NCBI GenBank assembly: GCA_022410635.1 | Contig: JAJVDF010000467.1 | Span: 62,001 to 126,000 of the forward strand | From: Tretioscincus oriximinensis | Taxonomy: Eukaryota > Chordata > Lepidosauria > Squamata > Gymnophthalmidae | Length of the DNA stretch: 64,000 nucleotides | Direction: 5' to 3' | Part shown: positions 52,051 through 63,877 of the stretch, piece by piece | Numbering within the stretch: position 1 is the first letter of the stretch | Layout of the letters: every line of letters begins with the position of its first letter | Notes under the pieces: model-generated | What the model was told of the DNA's origin: nothing | Databases searched by the model: none | What the model saw: the letters and a program-made list of their open reading frames with translations, nothing else | Program-made: the position numbers and the translations under genes

Positions 52051-53689
52051 GGCCAGGGGGAGGTTTTCACCACTGCCCTGTTTCCTTCCTAACCCCAAAC
52101 TTTACCCAACCCAGATTGCTATGGGGTGTTCTGACGACAGGGAGTTACTTTACTAAAATTGGAGTGCTGAGATAAAATAAATTGCATTTCTCAGCATTGA
52201 CTTTTGTTCCTTCGAAATCCCCTGAAACACTGTGTTGCCATCAGCCCACTGTTTTCTATTCAGATTAAACAGAAAAGGAGTGAGACTGGTCCAGGTTGAC
52301 TTTAACTCCTGTTTCCTCTAGTGGGAATCAGACCCAACTGGATATGGAAACAGAACAAGTGTAACTATATGAAAAAGAAATCTCCAGTTTTCTTCTATAT
52401 GTTGGTCATTGAAATATTTTTAATAAGATGATGTACAGGTAGTACCTGTCCCCAAATAAACTTGCTGAAATGTTTGATATGTTGGAAATAGATGTTGGAA
52501 ATGTAAATATTGCTATATTTTATCAGGTCATAATTCCATGGCAAAGTACTGACATAAATTTATGTCAAGAATTTGTAAAATAGTATTTGTATATAAAACA
52601 GTTCACCAGAGTTTTATATCTTTGGTTGGACAGGTCTCAGTAATACAAAGATGTTACAGTACATGATTATAATTGCCAGAATTGTCTATCTATGGTCAGC
52701 TTGGGAAAGAATAATTCTTACAATTGAAGACTGGCTCATCTGTGTGATGGCCATATTAATGTACATGTGGACATTTTTGTTAATAGGAAACTGGATAACT
52801 TTGTTTGAAACTTTTTTATTAGTTTTTTGAATAAATGGAGGATGGGTTTATAATTGCAGGTTTTGAGGATTGAAGAATGTGGTGTGCCAACAAATGTATC
52901 TCAAGACAAAAATGTGTAACTAGCCAAACTTACAAGAGAAGCAGAGCAGGAGAGGGGAAGTCATTGAGTAATTAGATATACTAAAATTCTTCTAAAACAG
53001 ATTCTTAAAAAGACTTATTTGCATATTTAATTGAAAAATAAAAATGTAATGTTTAACAGACTGGATTTGTCAGCACAAGGCATTGTTTGACATGCTGTCA
53101 CCTGAAGATTGAAATATTGTCACCTTTGTTTATGGAACAATCTGTTCTGAATTTTGCTTACACCAGGACGTTTCATCCCATTTTGACTGAAACAGATATG
53201 CACACATTCATTGTGTATTTAATTAAACGGCACACAATTTGAACTTTTTAAATATAGTCCGCGCTATCAAATAATCTTTTAAAAAATACCCATATAAGGA
53301 GCCAATTAAAAATGAGAGCTTTTCCCATGGCCTGCTCCCCATCCAAACTATCGCTTGGGAATTATTGTTAAGGTAGTTGGAATGGGGTCCTAGTAGCCTA
53401 CATTTCAAATTGATAAGCTTTTTGTCTGATATGCTGCTCAGATGAATCCATGCTTCTGCTTCAAAATTTGTTCCCAATAATAATCTAGTGGCATAATAAT
53501 TTCTTTAAAGAATTATAATCTTCAAGAAATTGCAACTGACTGCAAGTAGATACATGGGAGCCATCACAGCCTGGTGGGGAAGGGCATAAATACCCTTGTA
53601 AGCTGGTTTGAGTCTCTTTGAAAGATGAAAAAGTGGGGTATAAGAACCCAGTTCTTTTTCTTCTTTTCTTCTCCTTTTCTTCCCCTTCT

Positions 53690-55735
53690 GTGGCAAACTG
53701 TGGCAAACCAAATGCAAGGTGGTAGTGAGGGATGCGAAGAAAAACTTTGAGGAGCACATTGCAAAGAATATTAAAAGAAATAATAAGGACTTTTTCAAAT
53801 ACATCAGAAATAAGAATCCTACCAGGAAAGCCGTCGGACCACTCGACAGCAATGGACAAAAGGGCATAATTAAGGAGGACGTGGAGATTGCAGAGAGGTT
53901 AAATGAATTTTTTGCTTCAGTTTTCACTGAAGAAGACAGAGGGAATTTACCCACAACAGATTTAGTTTTCTCAGAAAGAACACCAGAGGAATTGAACGGG
54001 ATAGAGATAACAAGGGAGGAGGTCCTTGCTAGCCTAAATAAGCTGAACATTTATAAATCCCCAGGGCCAGACGGCATTCACCCAAGAATTCTTAAAGAAC
54101 TCAAATGCGAAATTGCCGAACTTCTAACCAAAATATTTAATCTTTCCTTAAGATCAGGCATAGTACCAATAGATTGGAAGGTAGCTAATGTAACACCAAT
54201 CTTCAAAAAAGGATCCCGGGGTGATCCCGGAAATTATAGACCAATCAGTTTAACATCAATTCCAGGTAAAGTGTTGGAAACCTTAATTAAGGACAAAATT
54301 ACTAAACACATGGAGAAGCATGCATTGCTGAATGAAACTCAGCATGGCTTTAGCAAAGGTAAATCATGCCTTACCAACTTGCTAGAATTCTTTGAGAATG
54401 TAAACAAACATGTAGATAAAGGGGATCCAGTTGATATTGTGTATCTAGATTTTCAGAAGGCGTTTGATAAAGTCCCTCATCAAAGGCTTCTAAAAAAACT
54501 CCATACTCATGGTATAAGAGGACAGACTTTGTCCTGGATTGGAAACTGGCTAAAAGATAGAAAACAGAGGGTAGTATTAAATGGACAGTTCTCCGAGTGG
54601 AAAGAGGTAAGAAGTGGGGTACCCCAGGGATCTGTACTGGGACCCTTGCTTTTCAATATATTTATAAATGATCTGGATGCCGAGGTAAATAGTGAAGTAG
54701 CCAAGTTTGCTGACGACACTAAACTGTTCAGGGTAGTGAAAACTGAAAATGATTGTAAGGCACTCCAGAGTGATTTATTGAAATTGGGTGAGTGGGCATC
54801 AAAGTGGCAAATGCACTTCAACTTAAGCAAGTGCAAGGTCATGCATATTGGGGCAAAGAACCCAAAATACTCCTACCACCTGATGGGAACCAAGCTTTCT
54901 GTGACCGAGCAAGAAAAGGATCTTGGGGTGTTAGTGGACAATTCAATGAAAATGTCAACCCAGTGTGCAGCAGCAGCAAAAAAGGCAAATTCCATGTTGG
55001 GGATAATTAGGAAAGGAATCGAAAATAAGTCAGCAAATGTTGTTTTGCCTCTTTATAAATCTGTGGTGAGGCCACATTTGGAATACTGTGTTCAGTTCTG
55101 GTCACCACATCTCAAGAGGGATATTTTGGAACTGGAGAAGGTGCAGAAAAGGGCAACAAAAATGATCAAGGGTCTGGAGCACCTCCCTTACGAAGCTGCA
55201 ACATCTGGACCTCTTCAGCCTTGAAAGGAGACGTTTGAGGGGTGATCTGATTGAAGTGTACAAAATCATGCATGGGATCGACAGGGTGAATAGAGAAAAA
55301 ATGTTTTCTCTATCACACAACACAAGGACCAGAGGGCACTCCTTAAAACTGTTGGGTAGAAAAGTGAGAACAGACAAAGGGAAGTATTTTTTCACCCAGA
55401 GGGTCATCGGCCTGTGGAATTTACTTCCTGAAGAGGTAGTGGTAGCTAACAGCTTGGATAGTTTCAAGACAGGACTAGACAGGTTTATGGACACTAAGGG
55501 TATAAATGGATACTAAGATAGTTGTCTGGATGTAGCCTCCGGGATGGAGCAACAGGCAGGACTTTTAAAATACCATTTGCAGGGAGTCACGAACAGGAGC
55601 AGCATATTTTGCTTACCTCTGTTCGGACTGCCCAGGTGCATCTGGTGGGCCTTTGTGTGACACAGAATGCTGGACTCGATGGGCTGTGGCCTGATCCAGT
55701 ATGGCTCTTCTTATGTTCTTATGTTCTCCTTCTTC
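53690..55735 (+). mobile_element. CR1-A LINE, best-preserved copy
   Basis: The frame is open for 501 codons (53719-55224) covering the RT: SPGPDGIHPRILKEL, NYRPISLTSIPGKVLE, VYLDFQKAFDKVPHQR, SGVPQGSVLGPLLFNIFIND and the catalytic FADDTK. One frameshift near 55190 moves the last 93 codons to another frame (55235-55516, VYKIMHGIDRVNREK to GINGY). The 3' UTR ends CTTCTTATGTTCTTATGTTC. ORF1 and the endonuclease are missing (5' truncation), so it cannot move by itself. It is the youngest-looking copy in the window. Confidence 0.93.
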
Positions 55736-56129
55736 TATATAATGTATATAGGTTGGAGACATACCATCTTCAGTGCTGTCTGTTCCTTTGAGAATTCACA
55801 CAGGACTAGCCTCTAGGACAAAAGAAAGCAGGAAAGTAGGGCAAGAACCAGGGTACAACCCCTGCACCCACATTCAGACAGGATCTTCCCCTCCAATCGA
55901 TGTGGCCGCTTCTGCTTATTCCATACTGGCCTTATTAGCCACCATGAAGCCTGCAACAGGCACAGACAACTAGCCCCTCTTCACAGTTCTTCGTTTGTGA
56001 AGATACGCCAAGAAGAAAAGATATAGAGCATATTAAAGCAGCAAATACAATACTATACATTCATTTCTCTTGCTCTACTTTCAGGTTTTGCCTTGTACTT
56101 GTGTATGAGATGTCCAGAGACAGCTGGTG

Positions 56130-56460
56130 GATCACTGTGTGAGACAGGATACTGGACTAAATATGTTATGGCCCGAAGAGACACTGCACCAATTGCTACT
56201 AAAATGAACAATAAAGTTCTGCTTCCATATTAGAAAAACTGGCAAGATGCCTCTAAACATAAAATAGGCAAAAACTGAGGATAATTAAAGAAAGACAACA
56301 AGGGCAAACTTTTAAACACCAACTGCATGGATCAGAGCATATGAAGGTTTTGCCTTTTTCTTCTGCTTGAGAAACCTGAAAGCAATTGGTGGGCAAACAT
56401 GTGAGACAGGATGCTGAACTACATGGGCTATGGCCTGATCCAGCAGGCTATTACTCCTTC
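56130..56460 (+). repeat. old CR1-like 3' ends
   Basis: Two degraded stretches carry GTGAGACAGGATACTGGACT (near 56140) and GTGAGACAGGATGCTGAACT (near 56400), diverged forms of the LINE end. Confidence 0.5.
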
Positions 56461-56683
56461 CCGCTCATACTTCAATGACAGACATTTGCTACTGTTTTGG
56501 ATAGGGGGACAGTCAATTAATAGACTGATCACCAGTATGTATAATTTGAGCACATTTTATGAAAAAAAGCAAAACACTAGTTAATTCGGTGTTAATTACC
56601 TAGATGCCCCTGAGAAATTGTTATGAAAACCACCCCAGGAAAGGAGGAGTTTAAGAGCTTCTACCTGATCCTTAATAAAACAT

Positions 56684-56869
56684 AAGTTGAGCCCTGCTGG
56701 AGAAGGCCACCTCCTATCCAACATCCTATTACATACAATGGCCTGCCAATTGCTTATTGCTTCTTGAGATGTCAAACAAAAGGCAAAATCTTCACCTGTT
56801 TTCAAACTCTGTCTAAATGGCATTTAGAGGAATTCTGCCTGTTTTTCCAATCTTAAGGCTGTGTCTAAA
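56684..56869 (-). repeat. old CR1-A-like fragment
   Basis: GAGCCCTGCTGGAGAAGGCC is the complement of the family end; then it shows a decayed ATGGCATTTAGAGGAATTC segment. Confidence 0.55.
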
Positions 56870-57066
56870 TATTCCTCTTCTGGTAGTAAATTCCATAGAT
56901 CAATGGCCTTTTGATCTATGAGGTCAGTATAGGAACATAGAGCAAGATGATTTAAAAAGCTGGTTCCTTGATATCACTTATCACAAATGGCAGTTTCACA
57001 CCTCTGAGCCTTTCTGCACTGATACATATTCTAGATTAATGTAACTGCAGATTATATTCCATCTGC
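56870..57066. repeat. unnamed 210-bp repeat, copy 2
   Basis: Partner of 50350-50562 in the same orientation, with scattered substitutions. Confidence 0.7.
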
Positions 57067-57734
57067 ATACCGCTGAGGATTATGGCAGGTAATTTCTTAC
57101 AAAAAGGAACTTTTTGTATGACTGGTTCCAACATGAATCTTTCTTGTGTTATATGATAATTGTGGGAATAATGTTGGTGGCAGGACATAATCAAATAGAC
57201 CTACATGTCACTTTACCTAAAAGCCTTCCATTTCTGGGTCTGCAGAAATGACGGCTTGATTTGAGTGTTCCAGACCACAATACTGTTGTACAAATGTTCT
57301 TAGTATTGATCCAGGCTTGTGGGAGAAGATATTGCAAACCTGGGCCATTTTATGTCCTTGAAACAGTACAGATTCCAAATCAATGTCCTAAATGCGTTTC
57401 ATGCCAATCTCACTCCTTGTAAAAAAAGAAAGAGAGCAATATTTACATGTTAAAGGCATCTCACTGTAGCTTATATTACTAAAAGATATTACCACATGTA
57501 GCACAGTAAAGATTTGTCTTTACTATCTTCTTCACCCAAAAAAGATATTATTATTCAAGTTTTATCAACAGTTTTGTTCATGTAATAATTATTAATGCAG
57601 AACCTATGCTAGTGAAAGTCACACATCACTGAGATTTCATTGTGTCTTTTCTTCATTTTCCATTAGTACCCATTCCCAAAGGTTCCAAAGTTTGCTTCAG
57701 CAGCAATATAAATAAATTATCTTCTTAATAAATT

Positions 57735-59563
57735 AATTTATTGTTTTGTTTGACATTTCCACATTAGATGCCAAAAATAGAAATTTCTGTAAATTCTTCC
57801 CAACTTAATGATCACTTTAGGCAAAGCAATAGAAGCCTTTTGTCTCTTTCAAATAATTTGAGATCAAAGCATTTTTCAATATCTTAACATCCTCCAATGA
57901 CCTTGAATCATGTTTTTCATTTCAAACTTGAATGTAGCTGCCTGACATTATAAACAAGTTCTGGAGACGTTCTGAGCTCACTCAATATGCAAAGGGTCCC
58001 TGTCACTGACAGAAGCAATTCTAACCCTGGGCAAAGATAAGTTGCAAGAACTTAGTTTAGTACCTAACATGCTCACATCTCCATCTTCATTCAGTAAAAC
58101 CAGTAATTCGGCATATCTTGAAGATGCTGGCTGAACAGTGTGATAAAAACTAACTGAGCTATGAAACTTCTCTCTGCATAGCAATTTACCAACAATATTT
58201 AAGCCAAGTTGCAGTTGAGCCAGAAAACTTCCTGGCATGGTCTCAGTTGCAGCTATGGATTTAGAATGCAAGCTTAAAAACAATTATTAAAAAGAAGCAA
58301 AAGGCATGTCAATTTCTTTTGTCTTGGTACCTCAATAAACTTGTATCTTTTGCCTAAAGTGAAATAAAAACCAAACAGCCTTGGTTAAAATTCTTTAAAA
58401 CTGAAACCCTACTGTCAATTCAAAGACATAAACCCATTGTTCAACATCACCTGGAGTTTCCAAGTTTTGTGAAAAATGCACAAGGAATACTACAGATTCT
58501 TCTCTACTGGGGCAAAGGGTAATGTTTATCATTTAAAACATAGCTTGACTTAGCTGATATTCCAAACTAGGAAGTCAGAAACCATTAAGTCAGTTGGAAA
58601 AAAGCTGACTAAAGAGGCTATACGTTCATATCAGCCTTGAACAATGAAAAAACTATTTTAAATCTACTGTCTAACATAGCATGTGGGGAAAGACAAACCA
58701 TTTTTGGAAATCACTATTTCTCAAACTTTACATTGACTGTATATTTTAGCAACTAACCCCATTTGTCTCCAAGAGACTTTCAATCTTGAGATGGTAAAAT
58801 TTAAAATCCCTGTTTGGTTCCATTTTATCTCAATTTTTTTAAAACTAGATTATGAATTATCAACAGAATATCATTTGCTTCAAGAAAAATTAATTCTTAC
58901 GTGTGAGAATACAGCAATGGCTTGCACAATAACCTTAGATCTCTATGAGTTGTTAGGTCTTTGCAGGATCATGCAATCCAGGATCTTTTTGGCTTTCTGG
59001 ATGGAATGTAAATTTCAATTAATAACCCCAAATGGTTTTCGTTCTTAGCACTTTAGATTTGAAAGATTCTGCTATCACACACGCACAAAAACAAATGCCT
59101 ACGGAGGGCCCTTGAGAAAACTCCAGATAAAAATGTCTGACGTGTGTTCATGTCGGGACATGTAAAAATGAGTCTTCAATAACTATTTTTGCTTAGGAAT
59201 CTGTTTTTCTAGGTAGACAAAAGAAATGCCTTAGGCAATCTATTCCATTTAGTCCTGGAAAAGGCTTGACATTGTAGGTCTGTACGTAGAGTAAATGAGA
59301 GGGTTATGGCTCTTCCCCCGAATCAGTGTACAGTATCTTAGTGCTATAATTTCTGCTTTTTAAGGACTTCCAGGAAAACTTTCAAGGCTATATCCACTGC
59401 CAGCAATGGACCTCCAAATATGTTAAAAGCAAGTTTTTAAATTCAGCAAATCTGGTACTTCAAGTTCCAATCCAACTTGTCCTTTGCTAGCAAAAACAAA
59501 TTGTGCTCTCTTCTTAAATGTTTGTGTTTCATTTTTTACGTATCCAACCAATTTCTACTGAAG
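57735..59563 (-). other. FAM20B: probable FAM20B 3' UTR
   Basis: About 1.8 kb following the FAM20B stop contains no recognisable repeat and no exon. It ends with AATAAA on the minus strand at 57737-57742 in an AT-rich stretch. Extent is inferred. An open frame at 57978-58283 has no recognisable protein similarity and is not called. Confidence 0.5.
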
Positions 59564-59795
59564 CTACAAATGGGAAAGGGTCATCCTATCTTCTACCAAT
59601 ACAATTTCTGGTCCAAACTGGTCAGTACACTGCTTTACTGTAGCCAATATATTTAGAAGCCGCTGATCGAGAGCATCCAGGTGAGCAGCAGACAATACTG
59701 GTGAGACAGGATCATGGGACAGAGCAGTTTTTAAGGCAGACTTTAGAACCCCATTCTTCAAGTAGTTCAGCCGGTTCCAAGTTGAGACTCGGATT
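59564..59795 (-). CDS. FAM20B: FAM20B last coding exon
   Basis: This exon encodes the C-terminus of the Golgi xylosylkinase, from [20 protein letters not shown] to [10 protein letters not shown] and a TAG stop. FAM20B phosphorylates the xylose of the glycosaminoglycan linker, promoting proteoglycan chain growth. The ending matches FAM20B, not FAM20A or FAM20C. Acceptor TTCACAG|AATCC; length 232 nt. The adjoining intron is only 163 bp. Confidence 0.95.
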
Positions 59796-59958
59796 CTGTG
59801 AAAGAAAAGAAGGCAACTGTCTGAAATGATATTTTTTAGAAAAAAATCAGAACAAGTATCTACCCTTGCTGGTTTCAGACTCCCATTTGAGTGAAAGTCA
59901 TAGCTGCGTGCAGAAAGAGTTTATCAAAATATCAGTGGCTTCTTGGTCCTTTACTTAC

Positions 59959-60018
59959 ATGCAGCACTGATAAAGAGGCGCGAGAATGCTTCTCTCATCC
60001 AGTGAAGGGTTCCCGAAA
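59959..60018 (-). CDS. FAM20B: FAM20B penultimate coding exon
   Basis: A 60-nt exon too short to stand out as an open frame. It reads [19 protein letters not shown], flanked by CTTTCAG|TTTCG and TGCAT|GTAAGT. Its phases fit the exons on both sides (AAAAG| before, |AATCC after). It continues the C-lobe of the Fam20 kinase fold after the metal-binding Asp-Asn-Ala. Confidence 0.93.
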
Positions 60019-61377
60019 CTGAAAGGCAAATGGTCAAAAATTAGACATATTAGTTCATTACATTCTCAGTTTTCCCCATAACATCATGTATCTATCAAAA
60101 TATATAATTATAGCTAGAAGTTCAGTCAGCAGATGTCTTTCCAAGTGTCTTCTTACAGGGTCACATTTCTGCTTTTATTTTCTCAAATAGTTGAAATGGT
60201 TTACTTTATATATTGTTTAGTATATTTACTTTATATACTAAATGCTATTTCCTCTATCAAATAATAGCAGAATGTTGTTTTTTTTCCATTTGGTATAAAA
60301 CAAAATAGATGAACCTTTAATAAATGCTACCAATAGCTCAAGCGTAGTCAAGGCGGAAGCGGACGTGGTACATGTTCTGGACCCAAGCCCTGAAAAGGCA
60401 CTAAACCTGCTCCCCACATTTGCCCTTGTCTCAGAATGATTTTCAGAGCTTTAATTTTGGTTTGGTCAGCAATGGGAGCAAAAAAACCCACCCTTCTGTT
60501 TCCTGTGTGTTGTGTCAATTTAGAGCTTTAATTTTAGTTTGTCAGCAACGGAAGCATGAAAAAAACCCTTCTGTATCCTGTGTGTTGTGTTAATTCTGAT
60601 GCAATGTGCTGGGAGGATTCTTTTCTGCCCTTCACTCTTTTGAAGACAAAGTTAAGACTTTCATTCACATTATGGTAGGTATAGGGGCTGCCATATTTTG
60701 GCAGCCCAAAACCGGGACGGGGGTGGGAGTGCATGCATGCGCGTGCGCTCACACCTACACGCGCACATGCACACATACGGACGCTTGTAGTGAGACAGGC
60801 AGAACCTCTCTTCTGCCTGTCTCACCACAAGCATCCGTGTTTGCGCGCATGCACACGTGTGTTTGTGTAGCTGCTCCAATGCTGGAGGCGGGGTTTCGTG
60901 CCTGCTGTCAGGCAAAGCGCGCCAACTCGCCTCCAGCGGAGGAAAAATGCCTGGGTTTGTGACAGGAGAACAGAGCGCCCACAGCATTGGAGCAGCTACC
61001 GCACTCTCTGAGGTTCCTTCCAGGACCCCAGAAAGCATTGCTCGGGCTGCAGCCGTCAGCTCTGACGGCTCCTTTGCCTTTAAAATCCTGCATTTTTATA
61101 TTCCCTGATGCAGCATAGGGGAATGTAAAAATCCGGGATTTTATCTTAAAACACGGAGGGGACTATATTTTAGTCCCCCAAACCAGGATTGTCCTGCCTT
61201 CCTGGGACGTATGACAACCCTAGGTAGGTAGATGGTGCCTGGAAGGGGTGGGGCTCCCTTCTCTTGAAAAGGTATCAAAAAACATAAATATATACAAGCA
61301 TAAGGGCAATCAAAAGCAAATTGGTTACAGTTCCAGAAAGTTATTTTCCTTATATAATTTTTACAGACATCTCCCAC
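60019..61377 (-). other. FAM20B intron holding a hAT-like element
   Basis: This 1.36-kb intron contains the 541-bp element at 60681-61221. The rest is unique AT-rich sequence in which I see nothing further. Confidence 0.7.
60681..61221. mobile_element. hAT-like non-autonomous element with internal hairpin
   Basis: The ends ATAGGGGCTGCCATATTTTG and, reversed, AGGGTTGTCATACGTCCCAG are imperfect inverted repeats. It is flanked by TGGTAGGT (60673-60680) and AGGTAGGT (61222-61229). It is GC-rich and contains a 28-bp-arm hairpin (60777-60804, 60811-60838) and a perfect 16-bp inverted pair (60869-60884, 60982-60997). Confidence 0.6.
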
Positions 61378-61569
61378 CTTTTGGCATTGTCAAGCAGAAT
61401 AAGCATGCTGGCCCCCTCATCATCCTGGAAGCTTTCATAATGATGTCGATCAGCGTTCCCAATCAAATAATCGAAGATAGCTGTATCTATAATATCAAGT
61501 AGCCGCGGCCCGGAGTCATAAGGTGACGTTTTCTTCACAGCATCACAGTAACTTTCATCATATTCCCAC
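61378..61569 (-). CDS. FAM20B: FAM20B exon with catalytic core
   Basis: This exon encodes [20 protein letters not shown] through [17 protein letters not shown] and MLILLDNAK. The IGNADRHH motif carries the catalytic aspartate of Fam20 kinases and LLDNAK the metal-binding aspartate that replaces DFG. Both are intact. Length 192 nt, acceptor TTGCAG|GTGGG, donor AAAAG|GTGGGA. Upstream exons of the gene lie beyond the right edge of the window; none was found between 61570 and 64000. Confidence 0.95.
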
Positions 61570-62084
61570 CTGCAAGTAGACATGGAGCTATTCTGCCATG
61601 ATCCATTTCAAATGAGACCTCGTCACAAATCCAGATGCAAACTCTGCCATGCATCTGTTTCGGCATTGCAGGATAATTACATTATCCACAAAACTAGAAG
61701 TACTTTCGGATGTTCATCCTCTAATACATTTTATGTTATTCGCTATCAACAATGCTCTTCAGCACTTTATTTAGGATACATAAAAGCTCATCACAGTACA
61801 TTCCTGTAGCAACTGTAGGACAAGTGTCAGAAAAGATAAAGATGAACTGAGTCTAGCAAGGAAAGTAAAAAGCAACAATAAAGGGTTTGGGACAAAAGAA
61901 AAAGAAAAGCTAAAGATGCTATAGGCGTTCTCCAAAGGGAAAATGGTGAATTGATTAAAAACAACACTGAACTTCTGTTTTTTGGGGGGGGGGTTTTGAG
62001 AAGGAAAATACAACAACAGCTGGCATTCATCATGCTACTGAAGGAACAAAAGAATCAAGGCACTTAATAAACAGAGAAAGGGTG

Positions 62085-63877
62085 AGCGAACTCTTAATTT
62101 AAAGGAATTCTAGTCTCCAAGCTCAGATGAACTATATCCCAGGGAACTAAAGGAACTAGCAGAAGTAAGAATGGAACCAATTACAGTGATCTTTGAAAAT
62201 TCATGGACAACAGGAGAAGTCCCAGTAGAATAGAGAAGGGCAAATGTTGTCCCTATCTTCAAAAAGGGGAAAAAGGTGGAACCAGGAATCTACAGGCCTG
62301 TGAGTCTGACTTCAATACCAGGAAAGCTCCTTGAACAAGTTGTAAAGCAGCATGTATGCCAGCACTTGGATAGGAACGCAGTAATTAATCAGAGCCAACA
62401 TAGATTTGTAACAAACAAGTCATGCCAGACTAATCTAATTTCTATCTATGATAGAATCACCAAATGGGCTGATCAGGGAAATGCAGTAGATGTGGTATAT
62501 CTTGACTTCAGTAAAGCATTTGACAAAGTATCTCATTCCATCCTTATTGAAAAAATGGTCAAGTATGGGACTGACAAAACAACAGTTAGATGGATTCAAA
62601 ACTGGTTTAGTGATCGTACTCAAAGAGTGGTAATAATTGGTTTCACATCCAATTGGAAGAATGTTTCAAGTGGGGTGCCACAAGGGTCTGTCCTGGGCTG
62701 AGTGCTATTTAACATATTTATAAATGACGTAGATGAGGAGATTGAAGGAAAACTTTTAAATTTGCTGATGATACAAAGTGTCATAAATATATGACATATG
62801 TATATAGTTCAATATTTTGACTGTTAACAAAAGCTGTTGATGTTTTGGAGGGAAAACCTCTGACTTTTGAATGTAACCAATGAATGAGCTGTATTTTGAG
62901 CAGGAAAAGCAGGAACCCAGTGATTAGTTGAAACACTGTATAAATATAACTGCTCTGGCAGCAGGCAGTCACTGCAGACCTGACTAAGGGCCACCTTAGA
63001 GCTGAATAAACTACTTTCAGAGCTGAATCAGCAGGAGCTCACACAAAGTTAGGCGGTGTTACTAATACTAAACAAGATAGAAAAAGGATTCAAAAAGATC
63101 TAGATAAGCTGGAAGAATGGGCAGAAACTAACAGAACAGTATTTAATAGAGAGAAATGCAAGATCCTACATCTGGGCAAAAAAAATTGAACATATAGAAT
63201 GGGAGGAATATGTCTGAGTAGCACAGGTGAAAAGGATTTGGGTGTATTGGTAGATCACAGACTAAACATAAGTAAACAGTGTGAAGCAGCTGCAAAAAAG
63301 GCAAACACAATCCTGGGGTGCATTAAGAGGAACATAGAATCTCAATCACATGAAGTAATTATTCCTCTCTACAGTACTTTGGTACGACCACACTTGGAAT
63401 ACTGTGTTCAGTTCTGGGGGGGTCCAATTTAAAAAAGGACATTGATAAATTAGAGCAAGTTCAAAAGAGAGTTACAAGGATGGTGAGTGGTCTGGAAACC
63501 ATGTCCTATGAGGAACGGTTAAAGGATCTGGGGATGTTTAGTCTGCAAAAGAAAAGACTGAGAGGAGACTTGATAGCTATCTACAAATATCTGTGGCCAC
63601 AGAGCATTGTTCTCATTGGCACATGGAAGGACTAGGACCAATGGGATGAAACTGCAAGGGAGTAGATTTAGGTTAGATATCAGAAAGAACTTTCTAACAG
63701 TCAGGGTGATAAACCAGTGGAACAGATTGCCACCGGAGGTGGTGAGTTCGTCTTCACTGGAAGTCTTCAAACAGACTGGACAGTCATCTGTCTGGGATGA
63801 TTTAATGAATCCTGCATTGATCAGGGGGTTTGACCCGATGGCCCTGGAGGTCCCTTCCAACTCTATGATTCTATGAA
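62085..63877 (+). mobile_element. CR1-B LINE with RT, split by a solo LTR
   Basis: RT blocks: YRPVSLTSIPGKLLEQ, VVYLDFSKAFDKVSHS, SGVPQGSVLG, then FADDT split by the LTR at 62779, resuming LGGVTNTKQDRKRIQKDL, to the 3' end CTTCCAACTCTATGATTCTA. Stops are present. Confidence 0.9.
62779..63043 (+). mobile_element. solo LTR with 5-bp target duplication
   Basis: The 265-bp insert begins TGTCAT and ends CTCACA, flanked by CAAAG at 62774-62778 and 63044-63048. A TATA-like GTATAAATATAAC lies near 62936-62949 and AATAAA at 63005-63010, in the order expected of an LTR read on the plus strand. No internal retroviral or Gypsy sequence remains. The class is uncertain. Confidence 0.8.

Larger units (their letters stand above)
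50221..57734. other. intergenic region between ABL2 promoter and FAM20B 3' end
   Basis: It holds CR1-B (50563-51486), a copy of the 31.1-kb retroposon tail (51552-51620), CR1-A (51638-52050, minus), a near-complete CR1-A RT copy (53690-55735) and old CR1 pieces (56130-56900). No TOR3A or other host exon was recognised. Positions 52060-53500 and 57070-57730 show nothing. Confidence 0.6.

Noticed and set aside
53719..55224. 501-codon frame as a possible host gene
   Set aside because: It is the CR1 reverse transcriptase, with the same sequence in broken form at 15, 36 and 45 kb.
57978..58283. 101-codon minus-strand frame after FAM20B
   Set aside because: It resembles no protein I know, lies after the FAM20B stop codon, and is within a likely 3' UTR.
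62779..63043. FAM20B alternative promoter
   Set aside because: The TATA box points right, opposite to FAM20B, and the element has LTR ends and a target duplication.
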